Origin: Deltaproteobacteria bacterium
Lineage (GTDB): Bacteria > Myxococcota_A > UBA9042 > DTJE01
Direction of reading: 5' to 3'
Length of the DNA: 64,000 bases
NCBI GenBank assembly: GCA_029555025.1
Contig: JAKPTZ010000017.1
Coordinates: 62,001 to 126,000 of the forward strand
Part shown: piece by piece, positions 8,419-17,547 of the stretch
Position numbering within the stretch: the stretch's first letter is position 1
Layout: every line of letters starts with the position of its first letter
Notes under the pieces: generated by a model
Database searches by the model: none
What the model was told of the DNA's origin: nothing
What the model saw: the letters and a program-made list of their open reading frames with translations, nothing else
Position numbers and translations under genes: made by a program

Positions 8419-10197
8419 TCACCAGAACAGGATGTTAAGGACTATCAGGACAGCCAGCGAAACCGCGGCCCAGAAGGCCGGCCTGCCGTACCATGCCACC
8501 TTCACGGATCCGTCTTCCTCGACGGTCAGGCCCTTCACAAGGCCCACAAGCTCCGAATCGGGCTTCGGCACGGTGAAAAGACTGACAAGGATGGTGCCGC
8601 CGAAGCAGACGATCCATCCCCACGTGGCCTGCCAAAGATTCCTGGTCATGTCGCTGGGGTGTTCCGCCAGCGTCAGGATCGTCGCGACCGTCGGCCCGAA
8701 CAGGTTGAACTTGAAACCCATGTAGATGCCGAAGGAAACCAGCATGCCGGCGATAAGGCCCCAGAAGGCCCCGGCGCTGGTGGTGCGCTTCCAGAACATG
8801 CCAAGCAGCATGGTCGCGAAAAGCGGCGCGTTGACCCACGAGAAGATTGCCTGGATGTAATCCATGATCGTGTTGAACTGCATTGCGACATAAGCCGTCG
8901 CGACCGACAGCAGGATTCCGACTACCGTCGTGACGCGGCCGACCCATACCAGGTGGGCGTCGGATGCCTTCCGGTTGATGACGGCCTTGTAGATGTCGTA
9001 AGTCCAGACCGTGTTGAACGCGCTGACGTTTCCGGCCTGTCCGGCCATGAACCCGGCCAGAAGGGCGGTAATGCCCAGCCCGACCAGGCCGTGCGGATAA
9101 TACCTGGCAATCAGCATCGGCAACGCCGAGTCATACCATGCCTCGCCGGTCGATGGATGCGGCAGGAGCTCGAATCCCATGTCAGCCCGCCTGGTAAGCT
9201 GGAAGGCGACCAGGCCGGCCCCGACCACGATGAACGGAAGGGCCATCTTGAAGAACGAGGCGGTGATCGGGGTCAGGCGTGCCGACCGCAGATCCTTTGA
9301 CGAGAAGGCGCGCTGGACAACCAGGAAGTCCGTCGTCCAGTATCCGAACGAAAGCACGAATCCCAGGCCCATCACAAGACCCAGCCATGTAACGCCCATG
9401 TCGTTGCTGGACGCGGCCCCGGTCGTCTGCCACAGCGTGGTCATCTTGTCTGGCAGGTTGGCGAAGACTTCCGCCGGACCGCCAAGTTCCACAACGCCAA
9501 GGATCGTAACCAGGAAAAGCCCGGCCCAGATCAGGAAGAACTGCACAATCTCGGTGAAAATGGCGCTCATAAGGCCGCCCAGCGTGATGTAGCAGCCGAT
9601 GGCGGCCGCGGACACCCACATCGACACGTGCCAGTCCCACCCCAGAAGGACGTTGAAAACCAGCGCCATCAGGTACAGGTTGATCCCGGACATCAGAAGC
9701 GTCATGACGGCGAACGATATGGCGTTCAGGAGCCTGGTGCGCTCGTCGTACCGCAGTTTCAGGTAACCCGGCACCGAATGGATCTTCGAGCTGTAATAAA
9801 ACGGCATCATGTAAAGGCCCAGGAACAGCATCGCCGGGATGGCCCCAAGCCAGTACCAGTGGGACACGAACATTCCGTACTTCATCGTGCCGCCGGTCCA
9901 TCCCAGGATCTCCAGCGCACCGAGATTGGCCGACAGGAAGGCAAGGCCGGCAACCCAGGAAGAGTTCTTGCGCCCGCCCATGAAGAAGTCCTCGCCGGTT
10001 TTGGTGAACCCGCGAAGGTACAGGCCGATGCCGATGATCGCGACGAAATAAAGCGCGACCACCACCCAGTCGATCACACCCAGGCTCAGGATGGCCTTGT
10101 GCTGCCCTTCCTGGGCGGACGCCGCCGCGGCGGCCATCGACAGCACTGCGCCGGAGGTCAGGGCCGCCAGACGCGGCAATGGAATCCTGTCGAACAT
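8419..10197 (-). CDS. Sodium:solute symporter (SSS family), probable sugar transporter
   Basis: A 592-residue SSS-family symporter with about 14 membrane helices. It shows the family features DFFMGGRKNSSWVAGLAF, NLGALEILGWTGGTMKYG and GYWTTDFLVVQRAFSSKDL, close to the SGLT-like sugar branch. Substrate assignment to galactose comes from the downstream galK. Unusually, the first 29 residues look like a cleavable signal peptide (LAALTSGAVLSMAAAAASAQ) before the first transport helix. The Shine-Dalgarno sequence is GGGGTGA, three bases before the ATG. A 9-bp inverted repeat and a plausible promoter lie upstream at 10264-10320. It is the first gene of the operon running down to 5175. Confidence 0.9.
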   Translation of the reverse strand: MFDRIPLPRLAALTSGAVLSMAAAAASAQEGQHKAILSLGVIDWVVVALYFVAIIGIGLYLRGFTKTGEDFFMGGRKNSSWVAGLAFLSANLGALEILGWTGGTMKYGMFVSHWYWLGAIPAMLFLGLYMMPFYYSSKIHSVPGYLKLRYDERTRLLNAISFAVMTLLMSGINLYLMALVFNVLLGWDWHVSMWVSAAAIGCYITLGGLMSAIFTEIVQFFLIWAGLFLVTILGVVELGGPAEVFANLPDKMTTLWQTTGAASSNDMGVTWLGLVMGLGFVLSFGYWTTDFLVVQRAFSSKDLRSARLTPITASFFKMALPFIVVGAGLVAFQLTRRADMGFELLPHPSTGEAWYDSALPMLIARYYPHGLVGLGITALLAGFMAGQAGNVSAFNTVWTYDIYKAVINRKASDAHLVWVGRVTTVVGILLSVATAYVAMQFNTIMDYIQAIFSWVNAPLFATMLLGMFWKRTTSAGAFWGLIAGMLVSFGIYMGFKFNLFGPTVATILTLAEHPSDMTRNLWQATWGWIVCFGGTILVSLFTVPKPDSELVGLVKGLTVEEDGSVKVAWYGRPAFWAAVSLAVLIVLNILFW

Positions 10198-10575
10198 GAT
10201 TCACCCCTGGAGTTACAAGAATGCACCACGGACCAGACGGTCCCGAATCCGCGTAAAGATAGCATGTCCACGACCGCCGGGGCCAAGGGAATTTAACGAC
10301 GATCTTTAAGGCGTGGACATCCGGAACTTTCGGTTTTAATTGCCGACGACAATCTTCGGTCAGAAACTGACACTTTCGCGGCCCGGGATAATTCACCATT
10401 CCAGAGACTGCGGCTGTGACCCCGGTGCTCGACCGCAGCGGGTGGATATAATCCGCCCGTACGAGGACAGCGGGGAACACGGGGTATGCCGCTGCATGCG
10501 CATAAACACGACCGGAATCAGATTGTGGGACGGATCGGGCCGGTCAACGGCCGCCGAAGCGAACCGTGGTGCTAT
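10198..10575. other. Intergenic region upstream of the sugar operon
   Basis: 378 bases with no convincing gene. The part next to 10197 should carry the promoter for the symporter operon on the minus strand: TTGGCC, an 18-base gap, then CTATCT, reading from about 10290 to 10255. The remaining 250 bases next to the truncated peptidase gene show no ORF, terminator or RNA structure that I can support. Confidence 0.5.
10264..10320. promoter_or_regulatory. 9-bp inverted repeat, candidate operator
   Basis: ATGTCCACG at 10264-10272 is matched by its exact reverse complement CGTGGACAT at 10312-10320, with 39 bases between the arms. It overlaps the proposed promoter of the symporter-galK operon. The arms could be two half-sites for a dimeric or looping repressor responding to the sugar. 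No regulator gene lies beside it. Confidence 0.4.
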
Positions 10576-11673
10576 TCAATCACCCGTCACCGTGACAGTC
10601 CGGGAATTACTGTCCACGCCCGCCTTGTGACGTACCACGACCGGCACGTCCATCGGCGTCACGATGTTCGCTGGCAGCTTGGCGGTGACCGACGCATCGG
10701 ACCACTGATTTGTCGCGTACTCCTGGTAAAACACCACCAGACTGCCCCTGGCAGCCCCGTCGCCGAACCCGCCACCCGTCGCGGTCAGATCAACGGCACT
10801 GGCGTAGTGAAACGTGGCCGGCGTGACCTGGTCCAGCGTTGGAACCTCGAACACCACACTCGGATTGCGCGCGTAGTCGCCAGCCGGATGGCCGTTGACG
10901 TGGATCACTACCAGCGGATTTACCGTTGTGAACGTCTCGGCGCTGGCCAGCGCGATCCCCTCGGGCGTTCCCAGCCCATCAAGCCGCTCCTTCACCTTTC
11001 CCGCACTGTCCAACAACAATGTCCGCTGGAATCCGCCCTTGTGGGACGCCCGCAGCACGCTGCCACTGGCTTCGGCGTAGGACACCGGCGGCTGCGTCCG
11101 GGGGTCGGTCGTGGCACGAACGCCAATGATGCTCTCGGGTGGCAGGCCGCGGTCGATCAACAGCGTGGATGGATTCACTAGGGCCCGGGGCGGCAGGAAC
11201 GCCCTGGAAAGATCCCATCCATTGTACGGGGCGACCTGGCCCCCGAAGTAGGCCAGCGCAAAGCCTTCCAGGAACGCCGGCACATCGCCGACCTCTGTAC
11301 GCAGCGCGTCGTCCGGCCATGTGAGCGTCCCAACCGCCTGGAGAATGCGGAGCACCGCGCCCTCGTGCTGCTTCTCAAGGTAGTCGAACAGGGCAGCAGA
11401 CGCATAAGCCTGATCGTCGGATGCACCGCCAAGGCCATCCAGCCCCAGATGCACGAAATCCGATCCCGCCTTCGCATAATCCTTTGCCGAGTTCGAATCG
11501 GGTAAAGTGACCATCTCGGCCCAGACAGCCGAGCCCTCCATGAACCATTTCCACTGGGATTTCAACATCCTGGCCGCGTACGACATGTTTTCATACTGTA
11601 TGATGTGAAAAAGCTCGTGGGCCTGACCGATATGGCTCAATAAACCTTCGTGACAGGACTCTTGCATTCCCAA
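10576..11673 (-). CDS. Zinc metallopeptidase with IPT-like C-terminus, 5'-truncated
   Basis: A 365-residue ORF with a zincin site HELFHIIQ (HExxH) only about 20 residues from its start, and FMEGSAVWAE about 20 residues further, a likely third zinc ligand. The C-terminal 70 residues resemble an IPT/TIG-like beta-sandwich (GGGFGDGAARGSLVVF ... WSDASVTAKLPA). Secreted peptidases of this kind carry a signal peptide and a long N-terminal region before the HExxH, and none is present here. The frame runs straight into the TAA stop of the upstream FGE-domain gene, with only four codons between that stop and the TTG start. I read it as a gene that lost its 5' end by recombination or deletion, or as an assembly join. 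It may be non-functional. Confidence 0.65.
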   Translation of the reverse strand: MGMQESCHEGLLSHIGQAHELFHIIQYENMSYAARMLKSQWKWFMEGSAVWAEMVTLPDSNSAKDYAKAGSDFVHLGLDGLGGASDDQAYASAALFDYLEKQHEGAVLRILQAVGTLTWPDDALRTEVGDVPAFLEGFALAYFGGQVAPYNGWDLSRAFLPPRALVNPSTLLIDRGLPPESIIGVRATTDPRTQPPVSYAEASGSVLRASHKGGFQRTLLLDSAGKVKERLDGLGTPEGIALASAETFTTVNPLVVIHVNGHPAGDYARNPSVVFEVPTLDQVTPATFHYASAVDLTATGGGFGDGAARGSLVVFYQEYATNQWSDASVTAKLPANIVTPMDVPVVVRHKAGVDSNSRTVTVTGD

Positions 11674-11685
11674 CTCTCTACCGTT

Positions 11686-13524
11686 TTACTGCGCATCGCT
11701 GACACAGCGGAAGCCGAGCGTTCCAGGATGATCCGACGGTAAGTAACTGGAGCGAGCTGACGCTCGAAGGACCTGGCCATAATTCCTGTAGTAGCAGCCG
11801 CCGCGCACGACGCTGGAAGGGCCGCTAACCGGACCGGCTGGATTCGACGAAGGGCTGCTCTGGTAGTAATCCGAATTGTACCAGTCGGAAACCCACTCCC
11901 AGACGTTTCCGGACATATCGCACAATCCATATGGGCTGTCACCAACAGGTGATTTGCTGCACACATCCCATGTTTCATCGGATCCGCACCCATTGACACC
12001 GTTGTACATCACCGCGTAATCACATGTCGCCGATTGATTTCCCCATGGAAACTTCCGGCCATCAGTACCGCGCGCGGCCTTTTCCCATTCCGCTTCGGTC
12101 GGTAACCGCTTCCCGATCCACGTGCAATATGCGTCGGCCTGCGCCCAGGTAACACATACAACAGGGCGATTCGATGCAACCGATGGGTCCCATTTGCAAA
12201 ACGGAACCGTACACAAACCGGCATCGACGCACTTCTTGTACTCACCCTGCGTCACTTCCGTCCTGTCGATGCGATACGCCCGCAATGTGACCTTATGGTA
12301 AGGCTTTTCGTCACCCTGACATTCATTGTCCACTGAAGCATTGCAGCCCATCCAGAATGAACCGGCAGGAATCAGGCACATGCCACTGCTGCAGTTAACC
12401 GTGTGATTTTCAGGCCGCCAGACACAATCCCCGCTGACGCACTCATCCGTTCCTTGACACACGCCGCAATTCAGGGTTCCGCAGACAGGATCAAAACCGC
12501 ATTCAACGCCGGTACAATCGGGAATGCATGCGCATTTTCCACCATAACATGTGTGATGATCACCACATGTGCCACAATTCAAGGTTCCGCAGACAGGATC
12601 AAAACCGCATTCAACGCCGGTACAATCGGGAATACAAACGCATTTTCCACCAGAGCATGTGTGATGATCAGCACAGCTGCCACAATTCAACGTGCCGCAG
12701 ATTGGATCAGGACCGCATTTGCTGGTGCCACAATCCGGCTCACACGCGTTTTGAACACACTCGCCATCATGACACGAATACCCTTCATCACAAGAGCCAC
12801 ATTTCAGCGCGCCGCAAACCGGATCAACCCCGCAGACGTAACCTCTGCAATCCGGCAGGCACAAACTCTCAAGGCATTCGCCATCCCGACACGAATACCC
12901 TTCATTGCACGTACCGCAGTCCAACGTGCCGCAAACCGGATCATGACCGCATTCTCGGTCACCACAATCCGGCACGCAAGAGCTTCCGTCCTGCCAGACA
13001 ATGCCGTCGCCCGGACCGATATCCTGACTCCACATATCCAGCGTTCCAGAATAATCTGACCCACCATCGACGTTCTGAGAAATCTCCGTAGGCTCGTCCC
13101 TGCCCGTATCTGCACGCCCTTCATCCCGCTGACCGTCATTCATGACGTCAACCAGGCCTGACGCATCTTCGGAGCCCGAGTCATCCGGGACAACGTCCGA
13201 ATCGACCAAGCCTTCAACAACGCAGGCGCCTCCGCGGCATTCCCAGCCTTCGGGACACAGGTTGAACACGCTGCATCGGGCCGTGCACACCCGCCCGTCG
13301 CCGGATTTGCCCGGGTAACCTGCCGGGACGCAGATCTCCAGGCTCGAATCGCAATCATCGATGGACTGGCAGGCAACCGCGGCACACTTCATGTCACGGC
13401 ATGCAAGGCCCAGTTTACAGTCGATTGAATCAACGCATCGCACGTCGCCGGATCCGCAAGATATCGCAAGCACTGATAATGAAACAACAAGAACTGACCA
13501 TTTCAATTCACCAAAACGATTCAA
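11686..13524 (-). CDS. Cys-rich lipoprotein with FGE-sulfatase (SUMF1) domain
   Basis: 612 residues. A lipobox (VLAISC, Cys23) marks a lipoprotein. A Cys-rich region (30-101) and a disordered Asp/Gly/Ser stretch (105-180) follow. Then come five tandem Cys-rich repeats of 36-39 residues (183-368). Residues 383-610 are an FGE-sulfatase/SUMF1 fold: GMCLIPAGSFWMGC, RTEVTQGEYKKCVDAG, GKRLPTEAEWEKAARG, GNVWEWVSDWYNSD and LGFRCVSD. Such domains in surface lipoproteins are usually not true formylglycine-generating enzymes and often bind sugars or other ligands. Sample lines I counted are about 47-52% GC, against about 63% in neighbours, which suggests a different origin. Confidence 0.85.
   Translation of the reverse strand: MNRFGELKWSVLVVSLSVLAISCGSGDVRCVDSIDCKLGLACRDMKCAAVACQSIDDCDSSLEICVPAGYPGKSGDGRVCTARCSVFNLCPEGWECRGGACVVEGLVDSDVVPDDSGSEDASGLVDVMNDGQRDEGRADTGRDEPTEISQNVDGGSDYSGTLDMWSQDIGPGDGIVWQDGSSCVPDCGDRECGHDPVCGTLDCGTCNEGYSCRDGECLESLCLPDCRGYVCGVDPVCGALKCGSCDEGYSCHDGECVQNACEPDCGTSKCGPDPICGTLNCGSCADHHTCSGGKCVCIPDCTGVECGFDPVCGTLNCGTCGDHHTCYGGKCACIPDCTGVECGFDPVCGTLNCGVCQGTDECVSGDCVWRPENHTVNCSSGMCLIPAGSFWMGCNASVDNECQGDEKPYHKVTLRAYRIDRTEVTQGEYKKCVDAGLCTVPFCKWDPSVASNRPVVCVTWAQADAYCTWIGKRLPTEAEWEKAARGTDGRKFPWGNQSATCDYAVMYNGVNGCGSDETWDVCSKSPVGDSPYGLCDMSGNVWEWVSDWYNSDYYQSSPSSNPAGPVSGPSSVVRGGCYYRNYGQVLRASARSSYLPSDHPGTLGFRCVSDAQ
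12421..12978 (-). repeat. Five tandem Cys-rich repeats (108-117 bp units)
   Basis: Within the FGE-domain lipoprotein, units of 36-39 residues follow CxPDCxxxxCGxDPVCGTLxCGTC plus a short Cys-containing link. The last three units have an exact 108-bp spacing (CAATTC landmarks at 12467, 12575 and 12683), and two of them are nearly identical in DNA, so the array has expanded recently or is being homogenised. Such arrays are prone to copy-number change by slippage. Confidence 0.85.
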
Positions 13525-13752
13525 TCCACAATCCTCGCGCCAGAAATTCCGCCATACCCAGGCACATCGTCCCCGCCATTACAGCAATAATACCCGCAAG
13601 CCAGGGCACGGACAATCAGGGCCGACGAGTTGCATCCGCACGGGCGTCTTCTAAATTGAAATAAGGTACCGATATGCTGTACCATACCTTGGATTTTTGT
13701 CCCGGCACACACAACGCGCACAGCGTCGCTGCCGGGTTTATGGAGGCGGCCG

Positions 13753-16700
13753 ATGAAGCGTTTCTCCCTTTTCAGTGCACTGCTTTCCCTTGCCTTGATT
13801 TCCGTTCAGGCATGCGGCGGCGGTGAAAATCCCGCGGAAGACAGCACTGAACCGTACGATATCCAATGGGATTCATCCCTTGACATTGCCGGGGATCCGG
13901 GATCTTCGGACATCGGCTTGGACAATGTCGAACGCGACGCCAATTCGCCGGATACCGGCGATTCAATGTCTGGTGACGCGATGGCGGACTACGAGGAGCC
14001 GCCGGAGTGTCCCGGTGGTGCCGGATGCAGTTGCGAAACCGGAAGGGAGTGCCTTTCCGGGCTTTGCTTCCCGACGTTGAACGGATCCGTGTGCTCGACC
14101 TATTGTTCCGGCGCGGATAACAACTGCCAGCAGGGCTGGGTCTGCACAAACATCGCATCTGGCGGCGACCCGATTTTCGCGTGTGTCTATCCGTTCGCCA
14201 ACCTGTGCAAGCCCTGCATGACCGGCGCCGACTGCGTGCTCAAAGAGGGTGGTGGCGAAAACCTTTACCTGTGTGTCGAATTCGGTCCCGAGGGCAGTTT
14301 CTGCGGCGCCGAATGCAAGCGCGACACCGACTGTCCCGAAGGATTCCAGTGCGAGGACATCCCGTTCAACGGCGACTTCATCAAGCAGTGCATGCCCGCC
14401 GACGACTTCTGCCCGTGCTCGGCCGAATTCGCGACCATGGAATACAAGACTAAGTGTTACAACGAAAACGAATTCGGCACCTGCCGGGGTGAAAGAACCT
14501 GCGCGACCGACTGCAGCGCCAAGGTGCCGACGGCCGAAGTCTGCAACGGCAGCGACGACGACTGCGACGACAAGATTGACGAGGAACTGGCGGGCGTCCC
14601 GTGCGAACTGAAAAACAGCTTCGGCACATGTCCCGGCAAGAAGTACTGCTCGGGCGGAATCCTGGGTGATTGCCAGGGAACCCCGGCGGCCCCCGAGATC
14701 TGCGACGGCATGGATCAGGACTGCAACGGCGTCACCGACGACAACTTCCCGGACGATGACAAGGATGGGATCGCCAACTGCATCGACCCGGATATCGACG
14801 GCGACGGCATCGCGAACGCCCTGGACAACTGCCCGTACAAGAAGAACCCGGGCCAGGAAAACAACGACATCGACGACGAGGACGGGCCCGAGGTCATGGG
14901 CGACGCCTGCGACCCGGACGACGACAACGACGGCATTCCCGACGTCGGAGACAACTGCCCGCTGGTCAAGAACAGCGACCAGGGAAATATCGACGGCGAC
15001 GAGCTTGGCGACGCATGCGACTGCGACAAGGACGGCGACGGCAAGGCCAACCCGGCAGTCCTGAACATGCTGGGCGGCCAGTGCACGGTTTCCGAGGACA
15101 ACTGCGACGCAGTGCACAATCCCGGCCAGGAAAACACCGATGCCGATACGCGCGGCGACGCATGCGACTGCGACATCGATTCCGACGGGATTGCGAACAA
15201 CAACCCGGGTTGCCCGGTCGTGACGTCCGACAACTGCCTGTACGTCCAGAACCCGGATCAGGCAGACACGAATGCGAACAACAAGGGTGACGCCTGCGAC
15301 TGCGACGCCGACTCCGACGGCGTTTCGAACAACAACCCGGGCTGCCCGGTTCTGGAAAATCCGGACAACTGCATCCTGGTTCAGAACGTGAACCAGCGCG
15401 ACGTTGACAAGGACAAGATCGGCGACGCGTGCGACTGCGACATCGATTCCGACACCGTGTTCAACAACAACCCGGGCTGCCCGCTGGTTGATCCGGGCGA
15501 CAACTGCCCGTACACCCCGAACCCGGATCAGAACGCAATGGACTGCGATGACGACTTCGACGGCGACGGCATCGTCAACGAAGACGACAACTGCCCGTGG
15601 GATCCGAACCCGAACCAGGAAGACCAGGATATCGACGGCACCGGCGACGTGTGCGACTGCGACGCGGACGACGACGGCATAATCAATACCGGCGCCGACC
15701 CGAACGGCGTCATCTGCGTCCCGGCCGGACTCCCGGACAACTGCCCGCTGATCGCCAACGCGGGACAGGACGACCTTGATACCGACGGAATAGGCGATGC
15801 GTGCGACTGCGACATCGACGGCGACGACGACCCCCAGGCCGGGTTTGGCTGCCCGACACCGGCTAAGCCAGACTGCGAGCCGTACAACCCGGAAGTCGGC
15901 AAGTACCAGGCCGAACGATGCGGCAACAACATCGATGACAACTGCGACGGGCTGACCGATTCGGGCACCGCCATCGGATGCGCCAGCTTCTACATGGACA
16001 ACGACAGGGACACCTGGGGAAGCGCCGACTTCAGATGCCTGTGCGCCGGCGAAGGCAAGTACACGGCTGTAAGAACCGGCGACTGCGACGACAACAACCC
16101 GGCGCGGCACCCGGGAGCCCAGGAAATCTGCAGCAACGGGCTGGACGACAACTGCAACGGTTCCGAAAACGACGAAAACGCCGCCAACTGCCTGAACTTC
16201 TATTACGACAACGACGCCGACAACTACGGCACTAACGACTTCAAGTGCCTGTGCTCGACCTCCGGCCTTTACTCGGCCAGGTTCGGCGGGGACTGCAATG
16301 ACAACAGCCCGGCAATCAACCCCGGCATCAAGGAAATCTGTTTCGACGGCAAGGACAACGACTGCACCGGCTCCCAGAATGACGTTGGGGCCATCGGCTG
16401 CACAAGCTATTACTACGATGGCGACAACGACGGGTTCGGGACGTCCGACAACCTTTGCCTGTGCTTCGCCCTGGACATGTACCGGGCGAACCAGACCGGC
16501 GACTGCGACGACAACGACTCGTCGGTCAAGCCCGGTAACAGGGAAGTCTGCAACAACAACAAGGATGACAACTGCGACGGCGTCCAGAACACGGAAAATG
16601 CCGACGGCTGCCTGAACTACTTCATCGACGAAGACAGCGATGGTTATGGCGCGACCGGTTCAAGCAAGTGCCTTTGCGCCCCCACCGGACAGTACACGGC

Positions 16701-17544
16701 GGCGGCTGGCGGCGACTGCAAGGACAAGATCTTCGCCATCAACCCCGGCGTCGAAGAAACGTGTAACAACATCGACGACAACTGCTCGGGCGCGACCGAC
16801 GAAAACCCGACCGCGCTCTGTCCTTCCGACGATGAAATCCTGCATTCCGGCATGGTTTGCGTCAACGGCTCTTGCCAGGTTTCCGGCTGCGCGGCCGGCT
16901 GGTTCGATGTGAACAAATCCCCGACCGACGGTTGCGAATGCGCGCAGGACGCCAACGACAACACGGCCAACCTGTGCGGTCAGGCAATCGACCTTGGAAC
17001 CATCAACGACACCGGTTCTTCGCCCACAATCACCAGAACCGGCAGGATCGTCCCGGACACCGACGCCGACTGGTATAGAATCCAGGCGACCGACACGGCG
17101 GACAGCGGAACGCTGTCCAGTCCCGGTGCCGACAAATTCAACCTGCGCGCCTGGGTTGTCAGGCCTTCCGACGGTTCAATCGGTCTGGAAATCCACGTCG
17201 GTTCCTGCTCTCAGCCTTCGGCCTGCGCGGACGGCATCAACGACTACAACTACAACGTATCGGTTATTGACAAGGCTAACACCGTCGGCCAGGGCGCGTG
17301 CATCAACCCGACCGGACAGTTCTGGACCTGCTGCGCGCCGGACGCCTGCGGCGGCGGTGCCGGATCCGACCTGAACGCGTGCTGCGGCGCCAACAGCATC
17401 TGCACCGGCGTCAGCAACCCGTACAACATCCGCGAATGCGGCGACGACAGCCGGACCTTCTACATCAAGGTCTATCGAACCGGCGCCCCCGCGACAAGCT
17501 GTGCCCAGACCGACTACGAAGTCAGATTCTCAAACGGCAAATAA
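13753..17544 (+). CDS. Giant surface lipoprotein with thrombospondin type 3 and MopE repeats
   Basis: 1263 residues. A signal peptide ends in a lipobox-like LISVQAC, followed by an acidic linker and a Cys-rich module (about 85-225). MopE-type units (EVCNGSDDDCDDKIDEE, EICDGMDQDCNGVTDD) come next. A long array of thrombospondin type 3 calcium-binding repeats (DxDxDGIxxxxDNCP...NPxQ, about 335-700) follows, then five more MopE units (GDCDDNNPAxHPGAxEIC..DDNCNG, about 700-1020), and a C-terminal domain (1040-1263). Asp-rich repeats of this type bind many calcium ions and stiffen the protein. A shorter paralogue lies at 61563-63800. The next gene, a secreted lipase, starts four bases after the stop and probably shares the transcript. 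Confidence 0.9.
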   Translation: MKRFSLFSALLSLALISVQACGGGENPAEDSTEPYDIQWDSSLDIAGDPGSSDIGLDNVERDANSPDTGDSMSGDAMADYEEPPECPGGAGCSCETGRECLSGLCFPTLNGSVCSTYCSGADNNCQQGWVCTNIASGGDPIFACVYPFANLCKPCMTGADCVLKEGGGENLYLCVEFGPEGSFCGAECKRDTDCPEGFQCEDIPFNGDFIKQCMPADDFCPCSAEFATMEYKTKCYNENEFGTCRGERTCATDCSAKVPTAEVCNGSDDDCDDKIDEELAGVPCELKNSFGTCPGKKYCSGGILGDCQGTPAAPEICDGMDQDCNGVTDDNFPDDDKDGIANCIDPDIDGDGIANALDNCPYKKNPGQENNDIDDEDGPEVMGDACDPDDDNDGIPDVGDNCPLVKNSDQGNIDGDELGDACDCDKDGDGKANPAVLNMLGGQCTVSEDNCDAVHNPGQENTDADTRGDACDCDIDSDGIANNNPGCPVVTSDNCLYVQNPDQADTNANNKGDACDCDADSDGVSNNNPGCPVLENPDNCILVQNVNQRDVDKDKIGDACDCDIDSDTVFNNNPGCPLVDPGDNCPYTPNPDQNAMDCDDDFDGDGIVNEDDNCPWDPNPNQEDQDIDGTGDVCDCDADDDGIINTGADPNGVICVPAGLPDNCPLIANAGQDDLDTDGIGDACDCDIDGDDDPQAGFGCPTPAKPDCEPYNPEVGKYQAERCGNNIDDNCDGLTDSGTAIGCASFYMDNDRDTWGSADFRCLCAGEGKYTAVRTGDCDDNNPARHPGAQEICSNGLDDNCNGSENDENAANCLNFYYDNDADNYGTNDFKCLCSTSGLYSARFGGDCNDNSPAINPGIKEICFDGKDNDCTGSQNDVGAIGCTSYYYDGDNDGFGTSDNLCLCFALDMYRANQTGDCDDNDSSVKPGNREVCNNNKDDNCDGVQNTENADGCLNYFIDEDSDGYGATGSSKCLCAPTGQYTAAAGGDCKDKIFAINPGVEETCNNIDDNCSGATDENPTALCPSDDEILHSGMVCVNGSCQVSGCAAGWFDVNKSPTDGCECAQDANDNTANLCGQAIDLGTINDTGSSPTITRTGRIVPDTDADWYRIQATDTADSGTLSSPGADKFNLRAWVVRPSDGSIGLEIHVGSCSQPSACADGINDYNYNVSVIDKANTVGQGACINPTGQFWTCCAPDACGGGAGSDLNACCGANSICTGVSNPYNIRECGDDSRTFYIKVYRTGAPATSCAQTDYEVRFSNGK

Positions 17545-17547
17545 TCG

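Noticed and set aside
12421-12978. A CRISPR-like regular repeat at 108-base spacing
   Set aside because: Repeats are coding tandem units without unique spacers, and no cas gene is nearby.
12403-13059. A long plus-strand open frame opposite the Cys-rich repeats
   Set aside because: It is a shadow of the repeated minus-strand codons; its protein is composition-biased and repeats with the same 108-base period.
13963-16110. A 715-codon minus-strand frame opposite the TSP3/MopE gene
   Set aside because: It is rich in Val/Ala/Arg because it reads the antisense of Asp/Gly/Asn codons. The plus-strand gene has clear domains.
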